A DNA stretch of 64,000 nucleotides from Ectobius pallidus. Lineage: Eukaryota; Arthropoda; Insecta; Blattodea; Ectobiidae. The stretch lies in assembly GCA_964059195.1 (NCBI GenBank), contig CAXKWD010000009.1:91299432-91363431 (forward strand), read 5' to 3'. The notes under the pieces were generated by a model. That model saw only the letters and a program-made list of their open reading frames with translations, was not told the DNA's origin and did not search any database. A program made the translations under genes and the position numbers. Positions 34,613 through 45,959 of the stretch are shown here, one piece after another (positions within the stretch are counted from its first letter, which is position 1; each line of letters starts with the position of its first letter).

Positions 34613-35047
34613 TGACCAAAGAAAGTCCAACAGAGACAATAATCTGTAGTTATGAATTCATTTATATTTTATTTCGAGAAACTTCCCCCATTATAGGCAA
34701 GAATCATATGCAATTATTCTGAACTAAAAGAGTCTTTTCCACGCGAAGCAATCAGAGTTGGTCACCCTGGAATTTTATAACACTCAGTGGCATATTTATT
34801 TCCTTTTAATTAATATCGTCTACCGTTACAAGTGCTTCTTTTGCCTTCGACTGTATAAAAACACACATAAACACTAACAAACAAACACTGTTATGAACAC
34901 ATACACTAATACACTGATAAACACATTCTAATAAATACAAATAGACTTACACAAATTAATCATTAATAATACTTACGCAGACCTACACACATATGGTCTA
35001 TTCGCAAACCCACAAACAATCAAACACAAACACAGACGCGCACGCGC
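34613..35047. other. No supported gene
   Basis: AT-rich, with an ACACAAAC-rich stretch from 34860 leading into a CA repeat. Confidence 0.5.
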
Positions 35048-35048
35048 G

Positions 35049-35082
<34 letters not shown>
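35048..35082. repeat. (CA)n microsatellite
   Basis: About 16 CA units, preceded by a CG-containing ACGCGCACGCGCG stretch. Confidence 0.9.
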
Positions 35083-35083
<1 letters not shown>

Positions 35084-35338
35084 TAACTCACAAACACACG
35101 AAAGCAAATATAGGACCATAAGAATATTTTCTTTTTCGTTTTAGGTATTGTCAATCGTAATTTAAATTTAATTATTCCTAATTGACTCCAATAACAATTT
35201 GGATATTTATTTAAAAGAAGTTTAGCTTGTACATCCATTAATGAGTCTTATGTGTGTACTATAATATTTTAAGGCATTCACTAATTTAACTAAATTTCTA
35301 TAAACTCTTTTTTTTTTCTTCTTCCAGATATCCTTGTG

Positions 35339-35470
35339 ATGGCTGCAGTGGAAGCTTCATTGCCTAAGGACGAAAATTATATCGAACCACCGAAAAAGGG
35401 CTTCATCGCCGGCGTTGAAGTGGAATTCCCTACGAAACCCTATCCGTGCCAATATGGAACTATGAACATG
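35339..35470 (+). CDS. BRIP1: BRIP1/FANCJ-type DNA helicase, first coding exon
   Basis: A polypyrimidine tract and CAG end at 35327. After 11 untranslated bases ATG opens at 35339 and 44 codons run to GT at 35471 (ATG|GTGAGG). The protein reads IAGVEVEFPTKPYPCQYGTM near its end. This matches the Q-motif-bearing N-terminus of BRIP1-type XPD-family helicases, where GVxVxFPxKPYPxQ precedes the Walker A motif. It joins in phase 0 to 38368-38479. BRIP1 unwinds G-quadruplexes and damaged DNA 5' to 3' in the nucleus, working with BRCA1 and the Fanconi pathway in vertebrates. RTEL1 and DDX11 share this layout; the YPxQ and MNxxxxGL context of the joined product favours BRIP1. Because the acceptor precedes the ATG, at least one upstream non-coding exon is expected. 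Downstream of the donor the frame continues to a stop at 35521, which is intron. Confidence 0.75.
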
Positions 35471-35737
35471 GTGAGGACATCTCTTGGCTTCTCTCCGAAC
35501 TACTTGAGTTCATCTTCTTAAGATATTATCAGTAATAAGATGCTTTATGCCAAACAATTCCATCAGTATTTAGGGTTCTGTAGATCTAATAGTACTAAAC
35601 CTATTTCTGGGTTTCCATTTATCCGGCTGCAAATAAAAATGCTTAAACCATATTCTGTAAAATGCTTTTTGCGCTAATTGTATAACGCGTTGACACAATG
35701 TCATACTGAAGAAAATATACAAACAAGGGGTTTTAAA

Positions 35738-35900
35738 CTAAACTAAAACTAAACTCCGTGGCTCTAGATCTCCGGAGGGAGTAGGCCTACCATCCGACCG
35801 TTCAGTCATCTACCACAGGCAGAAGGCAGTATTGGGGGCACGTGGTCAGCATGCCGACACCTACTGCCATTAATGATGGTTTCCGTGACCAGAGGGTTTT
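35738..35900 (-). mobile_element. SINE family B, 5'-truncated minus copy
   Basis: The reverse complement gives GTAGGTGTCGGCATGCTGAC, CTGCCTGTGGTAGATGA and a TTTAGTTTTAGTTTAG tail, matching the 3' half of 24270-24590. It lies in the intron between the BRIP1 exons. Confidence 0.8.
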
Positions 35901-36822
35901 AAACACCTTCCCCGCGCAAAAAAGGTCCGAGTAACAGTAGGCCTCCTTGTTTTTCCAAACTGAACGTAATAATATTTAAAATATCATTACGTAATAATGT
36001 TTAAAAAATCATTATGACAAATTAAAGAGCGAAGATGTCATATTAAATTTATTTACCAGGTCTAGTTTTCAGACGAAGATAATTATAGGGCCTACAATCG
36101 AAAAGAAAGGTGAGAAATTTACCGCGAATATGCTATATGCCTACTCCATGGGGACTGACTGAATTTATATTACAGTTTTATGTGTATGAGAAAAAATAGT
36201 TGGAATTTCATCTAATTTCGTCTTAAGTAGTTACCTTTTTCAAATTTGCAGAATATGTTGAGTGCATGATTAGGGAATTACATGCAAAATAGCAAATCAA
36301 CTGCAGAAGCTTTCAGTATAATGAACTATTTCCTTTTTAAAAATTAATCATTAATTTAAGCTGAGGCACAGGTGCAGAAAAAATCCCTTCTGACTAGTGA
36401 TATTAAGAAATATGGCGAAAGTAATAGACTTCATTTATCTTAATTCTATAATAAATAGCATGTTTGTCACTCAATTTCATAAATTCAATAGTTTACATTT
36501 AATTATAAAATTTGTTGTGGATGGCACTAACTCAATACACACATAAAATTAATTAATGTTGTTTGCTGTTTGTTTTTTATGGCCATTTAAAGATAGATTG
36601 CATACAACTGCTTACGCCTGCAACTTTACCGGCGAAATTTTGAGCCGCAGGAATACATGTTAATGCATGTAAGTCTAAAGACATAGGACTGTCGCCCTAA
36701 CGCACATATTAGATTTCCATAATTAAAAGTGACATTTTACTATGGATGCTAACAAGAAAGCTTATATAGATATATGCATAAGCATTCATGAACCACACAG
36801 ATTATTGTCTCGGACATTATGT
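35901..36822. other. BRIP1 intron sequence, no further feature
   Basis: AT-rich intronic sequence on the + strand model. Confidence 0.5.
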
Positions 36823-36976
36823 GATAATATTATAGGAGAAAAAATCCTCTGACACTGGGATTTGAACTGTGAAGTGAACTCTGGCTTAGCTCAGTTCGTA
36901 GAGCATTGGCACGGATAGCCAAAGATCCTGGGTTCAAATCCCAGTGTCAGAGGAATTTTTATCCTATAATATTATC
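36823..36976 (+). mobile_element. tRNA-like cassette flanked by an inverted copy of its own 3' end
   Basis: A near-complete cloverleaf can be drawn at about 36881-36954: acceptor TCTGGCT with TGTCAGA (6 of 7 pairs), D stem GCTC/GAGC, anticodon stem TTGGC/GCCAA around a 7-nt loop, T stem CTGGG/CCCAG with loop TTCAAAT. Residue 33 is C instead of T, so function as a tRNA is doubtful. The 44 bp at 36933-36976, from the T loop into the flank, occurs inverted at 36823-36866 with 42 of 44 matches. The whole unit can fold as one hairpin. It lies in the BRIP1 intron. Confidence 0.8.
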
Positions 36977-38050
36977 AAGAAAGCCTATGTAAAGTTTGAA
37001 ATTGTGAGCGTTATCTGCTTTAAGAGATGCATTGCCACTAATGAACAAATGTGTTTCTTTCTACAATTACAGAATATTGACTTGTGTCAATAAATCATGT
37101 ACGCTACTTCGTCCATACAGGAAGAAAATGTTATATCAAAACTTAACCCATCCACAATTAGCTGACTCTCTAGAAAATACAATAATAACACTCTGATTTT
37201 GTTAATATTCTAATCTGTGGTTAAGTGACGCCTCCCGATTATTGTTGCTAGTATGAGGAGCATGATTACTATTTATTTTTTTGAAACTTCCCCCGAAATG
37301 CAATGGAAAGTGTGTCATACTATGTCGTTTATCTTGATATTACTTACCTTTCCTATCGATGCCAGCTATAACAAAATAATAATAATAATAGGCCTATGCG
37401 TTTCAAAAATCTTGTATTAAGATAAATCAAGATAAATTACGTGTTTGTCGTATATTGTTCATGCCATTTTAAGAAGACCTCGTCCCAAACCATCTTCTAT
37501 CTACAAAAGAATATAGGCCTAATAGCATTGTTCCCTAATCCAAAAATCTGCACCAACACCGATACCGAAAAAGAACAGTGCACTTGTAGTCACGTAGATT
37601 TCCCCAGTGTTGCCGCTGTCATTCACCACTTGTCAAGTGAAGTAACCGTGCTGTGTTACGTATTTGGCAACATTTAACTGGACTGCAGACAAGTGTAAAT
37701 ACGCCTAATTACCTTTATATTCGCTGATTGACAGGTCGAAGAGGATGGGTGGCAGCAGATAGGGGAACTTCTTGGAAAAAAGTTTTTAAAAATTGGCACC
37801 CACAGTATTTTACAAGCTATGTGCAATCTCGAATATTAGCCATTGGCCCAAACATGTTACCTCCTCTCAATATTTTTTCTCCCTTTTCCTCGGAAGCCAA
37901 GCAATGAAGCTTATCACCTCCGGTCAAACAAAATTTTGGTAACCATTGCCTAATGCAATTCTTGTCTTATAGCCTAATATGTGAGAAAGTTTGTGCTGTT
38001 TGCTTAGAACTATTCATTAGTTGAGTATCGCCAAAACAAACTGATCAGTC
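36977..38050. other. BRIP1 intron; contains a LINE 3' UTR fragment at 37890-37950
   Basis: At 37890-37950 the sequence GCCAAGCAATGAAGC...ACCTCCGGTCAAACAAAATT matches the 3' UTR of the LINE at 8640-9047 (same strand, minus-oriented LINE). The rest is AT-rich; a 78-codon frame at 37441-37677 has no domain. Confidence 0.5.
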
Positions 38051-38325
38051 ATGTAGCTCAGCGTTTCTCAACCTATGGTCCGCGGACCACAAGATGGTGC
38101 AGATGGTCCTCAGACATAATTAAAAAATATCATAAAACAAGTGGAAAGTAAAGAAGTAGGCTAAAATTTTTTCACATATTTCATTATAATGACCTATACT
38201 TAATGCCCAAAATATTAATATAGGCCTTCTTTTAAAAATGGGATGTAAAATTAGGGGTCCATAAAATTTTTAAAACATTTTAGAGGTCCTCGGGTTCAAA
38301 AAGGTCGAGAAACGCTGATGTAGCT
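38051..38325. mobile_element. hAT-type MITE with perfect 8-bp duplication, next to BRIP1 exon 2
   Basis: The element is 38059-38317 (259 bp), with ends CAGCGTTTCTCAACCTATGG and, inverted, CAGCGTTTCTCGACCTTTTT. ATGTAGCT flanks it exactly at 38051-38058 and 38318-38325. The TIR form CAGCGTTTCTCAACC followed by GTCCGCGGACCA is characteristic of a widespread hAT MITE type. It ends 50 bp before the exon at 38368. Confidence 0.92.
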
Positions 38326-38367
38326 CATTGTATGCATAAGCCCATATGTATATTTCTTCCTTCGCAG

Positions 38368-38479
38368 GTGATAAAAGGCCTTCGGCACATGACCAACACT
38401 TTGATCGAATGTCCGACTGGTTCGGGAAAAACTTTATCGCTGATATGTGCCACACTGGCCTGGCAGAAAGCTGAAGCTG
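38368..38479 (+). CDS. BRIP1: BRIP1/FANCJ-type DNA helicase, Walker A exon
   Basis: TTTCTTCCTTCGCAG ends at 38367 and GTGAGT starts at 38480. The 112-bp exon reads VIKGLRHMTNTLIECPTGSG followed by KTLSLICATLAWQKAEA, ending in phase 1. ECPTGSGKT is helicase motif I (Walker A), which binds ATP phosphate. Spliced to the first exon it gives MNMVIKGL before the Walker A, as in BRIP1. The Fe-S cluster cysteines, the DEAH box and the C-terminal helicase domain should lie in later exons; I found none up to 64000, so the next intron is long or the exons escaped me. The low divergence of motif I argues for a functional gene. Confidence 0.8.
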
Positions 38480-39450
38480 GTGAGTTGAATATTTCATTTA
38501 TGCATGTCTTCGCATGTACTTGATACCCTTTCAGAGTTGAATATATATTGTTGTAATATATTTATATTATTATACAAAATATTTATTAATGTTGATTGTG
38601 AAAATTAAGACCGATCTGCAGCATCGAAAATGATATGATTAAAATTTATTTCACAAAAACTGAACACTTCTTAATGGATTGGGGGGGGGGGGGGGGAATT
38701 GAAAATAATATGCTATAGCACATATAAAAATTTTCACAGTTTTCATTGTTTATTGTGAAAATCAGGGCCGATTTGTTGCATTTACTAGAACTGGCATGCC
38801 ACTTCAAGTTGCAAATACATTCTTCTGCTGACACTATTATTAACTGCAAATCAATTCCAGCTGTGATTATATGTTTCTCTACAAAGTCCCCCGTTCCTTC
38901 ATAACATTTATAATATATCACAATGAAAAGTACGGTTTATTGAAATAAATAGACCGACTTCGCAGGACGCACAAAGGCCTCGAGCTCCGCAGGACGGAAA
39001 AAGGCCTGGCATTGTAAACTCCTGAGGTAGATCAACTTATCTACGTAAACCTTTCCTTTTATATTTCGACTAGCTCAAAATTATGTTGTATTTTATAGAT
39101 TAGGTTATCTGGAAAATATTTCGAAAAATTACGCGAACAGGGTTTTTTTTTTATTATTATTTTTTTATTATTATTTTTTTTAAATTTTAATTTAATTTAA
39201 TTAATGAGCAGAAGGGAACACTTAATCTGAGTCTTTTCTATTATTATGTGCCAACACAAGAAAAATATAGCTTAAAAGTTTGTGTTGCGTCATAACATTC
39301 GACGAACAAGAAAAATAACATTTACAAAATTCTATAATGCGACATTGTGCTATTTATACTAATTTTATGTAAAAGAATTCCAAACCTTTTAAAAGTAGAG
39401 CCATAAAAATTTGCAATATTTGTGGATAAAATTTCTGAACGATTGCTTAG
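38480..39450. other. Presumed BRIP1 intron; G and T homopolymers
   Basis: A G run of about 18 bases lies at 38680-38697, and T-rich/ATT repeats at 39140-39185. No exon recognised. Confidence 0.5.
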
Positions 39451-39899
39451 TAGAGATACCTAGTTGTGGTTACTGCCGTTAATAAAGTGAAAATCTTTTG
39501 TTTCAAACACTTCTAGGCCGAAATATTGTCGTTTTACACTCGTGGGAAAAAAAAAAACAAATTTTGTGTTTTTGCGAAATCTTAGTTTTTAATGCGAAAT
39601 TTTTAATTTTTGAACGAAATTTTTATTTTTTAATGAAATCTCGACTTTTGGACATGTTGGACTTTCCAGCCGTTACATCGGTCGGTGGGACCGGGTCCAT
39701 TTAAAAACAAAAATTTTTGCCTTCATAAGAAATAGGCCTATGCGATATTTTGCACCACATAGAGTCGAGAATCTATTTGATTTTAACTCGAAATTACGTA
39801 TAAATTGTACTTTATTGTGCGATATAACACCGAAATTAACCCAACTTTTGCACCCAAATTTAAGAATTTTATTCGCCGTAAAAAAAAAAAGATCCCTAT
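39451..39899. mobile_element. hAT-like repeat, intact copy
   Basis: Starts TAGAGATACCTAG and ends GATCCCTA (inverted TAGGGATC). The flanks TTGCTTAG and TTGTTAG differ by one missing base, suggesting a decayed 8-bp duplication. Blocks CAAACACTTCTAGGCCGA and CCGAAATTAACCCAACTTT recur in the broken copy at 56185-58647. Confidence 0.55.
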
Positions 39900-40633
39900 T
39901 GTTAGCAGATGAGGAATTTTAATTTTTTCAGTATAAGGCTTGCCTGAAGACGTCTTATCAGCAGCTGAATCTACGTACCTCGAGACTGACAAATGGCAGA
40001 GGCGTAACCTTAATCATTATAATATTTACTCTGAGAATAAAAAATTTTAGTGGTTAGTTGGTTTGGATGACTGTTGCTTGCTCGGGGTAGTTCAATTAAT
40101 ATGATGTGGTGACAACTGTACCTGGCGCGGGCCCTACGCGATGTCACACCAGGCAGGCGACTCTGAGTGGTACCGAGATCTCGTGCGACGCCCCCCATGA
40201 GGGTAAGGGTTTGATAAGAGACCCGACCGTATCGTCACCTCCTTGTTAGATGCGATAGTGCCCCCCCCCATAGTAACCTTCGCTTGCATCTCCATATGCA
40301 AATGCACAGCAGCAAGGTCGTACGTGTAGGGGGAGACCTTGGCTGTTTAGCTATATTTTTACTATCATTGATTTTGGGGTTCTTCCTTCATTGCATTCAG
40401 GAAAATAAAAACGGTAACTTTTCTTGAATAACAATTTATACAATAGTGTCTTGTGTATATTAGTGGTTACCACTTCTAAAATTTACTACCCTGTTAAGCC
40501 AAATTAATTTTGAGCCTTCACCTCCCACAAGAGCCATCAGAAGAAACGTACCGAATGCCCAGCATGGTTGGTATTTCGTGTTAAAGTGTAGGAGCTGGAT
40601 GCTGTAAGAACAGTCGAGATTGGAAAGGTAGTC
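39900..40633. other. No supported gene; GC-rich block at 40120-40340
   Basis: The GC-rich block (GGCGCGGGCCCTACGCGATG and on) contrasts with its surroundings and is probably an unrecognised repeat. No boxes or frames support more. Confidence 0.4.
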
Positions 40634-40770
40634 AGACTAAAAATTTCAATGCCATAGCCGGGAATATTGTACCGGTAAGTTGCCGTGATAACTCAATTAG
40701 TAGAGCAGCGGCACAAAGAGCCGAAGATCTGTGGTTCAAATCCCGGCTATGGCATTGAATTTTTCAGTCT
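40634..40770 (+). mobile_element. Second tRNA-like cassette flanked by inverted copy of its 3' end
   Basis: The 30 bp at 40741-40770 (TCCCGGCTATGGCATTGAAT...) recurs inverted at 40634-40663 with 28 of 30 matches. Between them lies a tRNA-like sequence with A box TAACTCAATTAGTAGAGC, anticodon stem CGGC/GCCG and B box GTGGTTCAAATCCC. The acceptor ends pair with several GU pairs; the T stem is damaged. Its sequence is unrelated to 36823-36976, yet the architecture is the same. Confidence 0.75.
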
Positions 40771-42487
40771 TAGGCCTACTATACCGTTCCAGCTTATCCT
40801 ACACACGGCCAATGTGAAAGAATTATCATTCCACAGTAGAGATGTCGAACTGAGTCAGTAGTATCTTTCTACACTCTAGCGGTCCAGGTAGCTTATGCTA
40901 TAACAAATTAAAGTGAAATTAAAGTGAAATTATCTTCGTGTAGAGGGCTAGTAAAAAGTTAGAGAAAGTCGATGTACGTTTCGTGTAGCATCCCCGAAGA
41001 AAATACAACCCCAAAAGAATCGTATGTAGCCTAATACCCTAAGCATGAGCAATACAGTTTTCTCTCTTCAAGTCTGACAAAGAATAAAATGGCTTATTGC
41101 AGGAAATGCTTATTTCAGAAATTTTAGCGGCAATTGTGCTTGATCAGCTCGCCTAAATTGTCTGGGATTGTACAAACGATGACTTGACCTACAACAACCC
41201 TACAAGCCGAAAAATTGATTCAAATAAGCTGTTCCTACAAGCATCTCCTGAACAAAATTCAAACAAAATCATCTGAGCCGTTTTCTAGCAAACCTCTAAA
41301 AGTGAAATTACCTGCGTGTAAAGTTGGCATTAAAAGAGAGAGAAAATCGTCGCATATCTTCGTGCCACATTCTGTACTTCAAATATAAAATTTGGTTTTG
41401 GTTTTTATTCGTTCATGACAGACACACGAACATGTTACTGAAAGTTCCATTTTTAGATTCAGAGGTCCTTAAAACTATTATTAAGCTACAAAAAACTCAA
41501 ATTAAGCACTTCGAACTTCTGGGTAGAAGACATAACTACGGGACGGGTAGAGGAAGAAAAAACATATGTAGCCTACGTATTTAGTGAGATATAGTGAAAT
41601 GAAGTAGGTGTATGAATCGTCATTGTAGGTCTACTTTTCAAACACTTTCATTCCTAAGTATTTTTAGGTTGATTATGGTTTAGGTGTTTAGAATGTCTAA
41701 CAATTTATGTTTTGATGATTGATGAACTGAAGTGTAACAATTTATAAACACACATATAGATTCGTGTAATTCCATATATCTTATTTTTAGAAAGGTTATA
41801 AACTAGATGGAGTGGCATCGTAGGGTCTATATGCTTAATTTTAATAGCAAATTATTCGCAGAGAGCAATGAGGTAATTATTACCTTCCCGGATATTTGTG
41901 TGGTTTTCCTCATAACACACAGATCGGATGTATCTGTTGGCCCCATCACAACAGATTTGCGTGAAGTAAGGAAATTACAAATGTCCTTCCTGTCCTTTAG
42001 GAGCGGGTATAATTTGCTCTGTCAGGTTGTCAGCTACCGGGTGATGCTAATGACAGGCACGCACTATTTTTATTTCGGAAGGAAGTTCGGTACTAACCCG
42101 TGCTGTGTGCCGCATGACACAGAGCACAAAAGAAAAGATGTCTCCACCTTAATGGATAGATTCTGACAGCTTCTCGCATCAAGATCGTGTACTCTGGCTT
42201 TCTTTGCTGATCATTAAAAAGTAGCTAACTTATGTAATTGCTAGATTTCATAAGCGTTCGTGATTCATTTTCATGAAACTTTTCGGATAAATGTAACGGC
42301 TTGGAACGTAACGTGGTTTTCCTCCATTAAAAACGTATGAACATGCATTCCTAGTTCAGAAGTTGATTATAGGTTTGAAGAGAATTTATTATTTTATTTA
42401 CAGTGTTATAAATGAGAAAATTTAGCTATAGGATTTTAAAATTCTAAATGATAGGGAAGTAAGTCATGTGCCTGTAAGAGGTTACAA
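40771..42487. other. No supported gene
   Basis: Mixed AT-rich sequence. Frames at 41324-41584 and 41807-42166 show no domain. AGGTAATTATTACCT at 41870 is a small palindrome. Confidence 0.45.
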
Positions 42488-42850
42488 ATAAGTAGGCATA
42501 TATTATTGTTTCTCGGGCTTCCAACCGGTTGAGTTGGAGGTTTGGTTCCAAGCTTTCGGCAACAATCTCTGCTGCCATCTTCTGGGAGAAGTGAGCTGGA
42601 TGGGAAAAGGCTGTTCTTATATAGGAAAAAAAATTATATGGATATATTAGAATGGGTGGTGGGCCAATAGGAAAATTAGAGAGTGGATTCATTGAATGGA
42701 GGGTTCTGATTGGTCGGGAAAGAAAAATAGAATTTAATAATTTTGAATGTGAAAATTGGTCCTTATGAGGACCAATACTTTATTGGGGATATAGAGTTGC
42801 CAATATTGGCTTCCAGGCCTGGCTAAGTTGTAAACCGCCATTCCTATTGA
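42488..42850 (-). mobile_element. Penelope-type terminal repeat (pseudo-LTR), minus copy
   Basis: On the minus strand: TCTAATTTTCCTATTGGCCC, then TATATAAGAACAGC (TATA-like), CATCCAGCTCACTTCTCCCA, GAAGATGGCAGCAGAGATTG and CCGAAAGCTTGGAACC. Both arms at 56345-56725 repeat it. A GAAGATGG...GAAA centre is usual in pseudo-LTR-like terminal repeats of Penelope-like elements. No RT frame adjoins it, so this is a solo terminus. The hairpin TTGGTCCTTATGAGGACCAA lies at 42756. Confidence 0.55.
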
Positions 42851-45480
42851 AGTTTCGGCTTTGGATTTGGATTTCCAAGGTCTCTGCAAGTAGGCATAGT
42901 TTGAGATGATACAAAACAGGAGTCTTATTGGCGGCCCTGATCTCCTTAGAATAGAATAAACAAACATTTTAAACCTTTTTTTTATCGCACCTCTCAGACA
43001 ATTTTTCTGCCTCATTTTTAAACTCTGGAACGAAGATAAAGAAATTAAGACAAAACTGGCAAAGGGCCTAAAATAGCGTAATTTTTTTTTTTCCTGAATG
43101 CTTGTGGAGCTACGTGTTAGTCCGCCATCCGTAAACAAGCACCGCTTAGCACATGTGGGTTACCAGTCGTGTTTAATTCAATCCCAGGTCAAATCTTGGC
43201 TATTTTAAAAGTTTTAACTCATAAGTGGTGAAGGTTAATATAATAAATTAGGATATTTGTAGGAATAAACGCACGTTACATCACTTGGCCATAATAACTT
43301 ATGTGATGGAGAGTGCTTCATATCAGTCAGAAACTTGTGGTGTGGCATAGGCCTAAAGTTACTATTGTACTGCAGATACACAAATCAAAGATTCATCCAT
43401 CGGAAATGAAAACAATTCATATTATATAAGCTCACATTAATTAACACAACTAGAGACTACACAAGAAATAATCATTATTAATTTGTATTATGATTTTGTA
43501 AGAAATAATATACAAATCAAACGTCTAAAACTAGCCTAATTGAAAAAAAAAATACCAGAAACATCTCACAAGATTTGAAGCTGAGTCTCCAATTTACTGG
43601 TCCAGCAGAGAAGACCTACCACATTGTCCTACCATCCGTTTGATGCTAATATTAAAATTATTCTCGTGCGATTAACACAATTTTTGCTAGTTTTGATTAG
43701 CAGTTTTCATTCCGTTATGTAAGAGCTGTAAAATGGGTAGTGTGCAGTTTACAATATGAGAGGGTGCAATCGGAAGGTTCCCTTGTGTTTTCGGCGGGCT
43801 AGAAACAGAATTATTTCGTAAGTGCTAGAATTATTCTCATAAGTAGGCCTACACTCCCGCCTTCAGAACCACAAGATCAGGTCCTTGTAAGATCATTATC
43901 ATCTTTAAGACATCTTTATTAAATTATGTCAGATTGATGGCTTGGGCACCTGAGACGTCCTATGTTATAGGATCATTCTTTACTTGCCTAATTTTTTACT
44001 CCGTAATTCGCTCAGGAAAGATACTTAACAACTTGTTGGACTAATGCTTACAATAATACGTTGCATTACGGTATTTGTGATTACCTTCTAATTCAGTGCG
44101 ACGCAAATAAGGAAACATGATAGGCCTATTTATACTTAAATTTATATTTATATTTTCTTACCCATACGTAGCATTATGTAAAGTCGTAAGAATTCGCTGA
44201 TCTCTCACGTGACTCAATTTGGGAAGGATGATTGAAATTTATGTGTTTTCGGTGTCAATGAGAAACCGATAAATTAATGGCCTTAACACATCAGATTTTT
44301 TGTATTCATATAACCTATACTTTTGAAAAAAATAGTTGGTTGCCCTTAACGTTATTGAACCATTTTTTATTTCGATACTAGGACTTGGCTTTTTAAGTTT
44401 CTTTTATAATATTCCTTAATTTGATTTAGTATATTATGCAGCCATATTATTTTCTCCATCCAAATGTTTGAGATCTTGCTGAATTTTCCCGCTTTCATTA
44501 AAAAGGACACGAAGCACCCGAATTCAAAATAAATATTATTTCATATTATTCAGCCAAACTTTCTACAATATTTAAAATGTTAAAAACAATACAGTGTTGT
44601 GTTTTATTAAAGGAAAATTATAATTGTGGATTCTTTAAATAACTTTATCATAATTCTTAATTTTTCAACTGCTGCCCCTTTTTCAGTAGGCCTTCAATTG
44701 TCTTCACTGTAATATTTTTATTGTATTATTTTAATTCCAGACGTCTAAATAAAACAAAAAAGAGAATGGTTCATTTAGCAGTGGTTAAGAATAGCTATGG
44801 TGTATTTTTTTGGTTCAATTGTGTTGAAATTTATTTTGCATAAATTATTATTTTTTGTGCAATGTAATTTCAATGCCTTTATAGCCATATTTTATATTTT
44901 GTTAATGCCTTTTTAAGCCCCTAAAAGACTATTTATAGTTCTTTGAGTTCCGATGCCTAGATACATTACATAGTGAACCATTTTCTGGATCTCCCTGCGA
45001 TATGTGTGAGCTTTCTGATGCATACACCCTGTGAAACTTTCCATCACCTGTCGTGAGATAAAATCCGCCACGAACTGCATCCAAATTGTCGGCCACATGA
45101 AGGGGAAAAGAAGCTTCGAATTCTGATTAGAAAAATTTTACAACGGTGCAAAAGCATGTCGTGAAAATGTTTATAAAAGCCAGTTTTATCTTAGATCACG
45201 CCGTTGACTTGTGTCATGTATTGTTTCGTTGGCAAAAAGAGCTTCAATCTGATGTCGAATGTGATGTCTGGAGCGAGAACAAGCACAGACACCGAAAGTG
45301 AAAAAATACATTTTAAATGAAGAGTCCGGTTTTATCAAAATTCAGTGAAATCAAAACACACGGAATCGCTAAGGTGTTCAGAATTCGTTATAGTAGTACT
45401 GTTGGCTTTTTATAGAATACCTGTAAGGAGTTGCATTAAGACAAGATTTATTCCCATCTTGAAATCAGTAAGTTGATTAA
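42851..45480. other. No supported gene
   Basis: AT-rich. A 134-codon minus frame at 42734-43138 partly covers the pseudo-LTR-like repeat and has no domain. A weak B-box-like ATTCAATCCCAGG lies at about 43176. Confidence 0.45.
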
Positions 45481-45483
45481 AAT

Positions 45484-45762
45484 AAACGAATGAGTTGGTC
45501 AAGGCGGGAGGTCGCGGGTTCAAACCCCGAGGCCGGCCAGTATGAATCTGTTTGGGGCAGTTTACACAGTGAAAGGAAATACCGGCTTGGAATTTAGTTT
45601 CCAACTCCGTTGTCCTAATAGGAGACCTTGCATTCAGTTGGTCCCTTACTAGGGCGTCCTTCCATTGCTGTCAAGTGTTCGTCCAGAGTTTAATCCCTCC
45701 CCTAAACAGTCATACCGCCATGTAGGCTTAATGTTTGCCGTCCGAAAAAGAAAATAAAGACA
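45484..45762 (+). mobile_element. tRNA-derived SINE, family E
   Basis: The B box is clear (GCGGGTTCAAACCCCGAGGC, 45513). The A-box half is truncated or decayed. The body runs through GGAAATACCGGCTTGGAATT to a AAAAAGAAAATAAAG tail at about 45747-45762. No second copy is present in the window. Confidence 0.55.
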
Positions 45763-45959
45763 TTTCTCCACCAAACAATGGACCAAAATAACGATTGAAA
45801 AAGTTCAGAACAGATAAATTGACGATTATTATTAGTGGTTACTGCCATTTTCCCATACGATCTAGAACTTCCTTGTCAAACATAGACAACTCCTGGAAAT
45901 CCTATCAAAATTCAGTAAAATAAAAAATTAAGATCTCACAATAAAACATTGTATAATAA

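Noticed and set aside
36881..36954. Functional tRNA gene
   Set aside because: Cloverleaf is good, but residue 33 is C and a T-T mismatch sits at 7-66. The sequence recurs in decayed dispersed copies, so it is a tRNA-derived repeat.
41807..42166. 119-codon plus frame
   Set aside because: No recognisable motif or splice context; could be an unrecognised repeat.
42734..43138. 134-codon minus-strand frame
   Set aside because: No domain, overlaps the terminal repeat, composition like non-coding AT-rich sequence.
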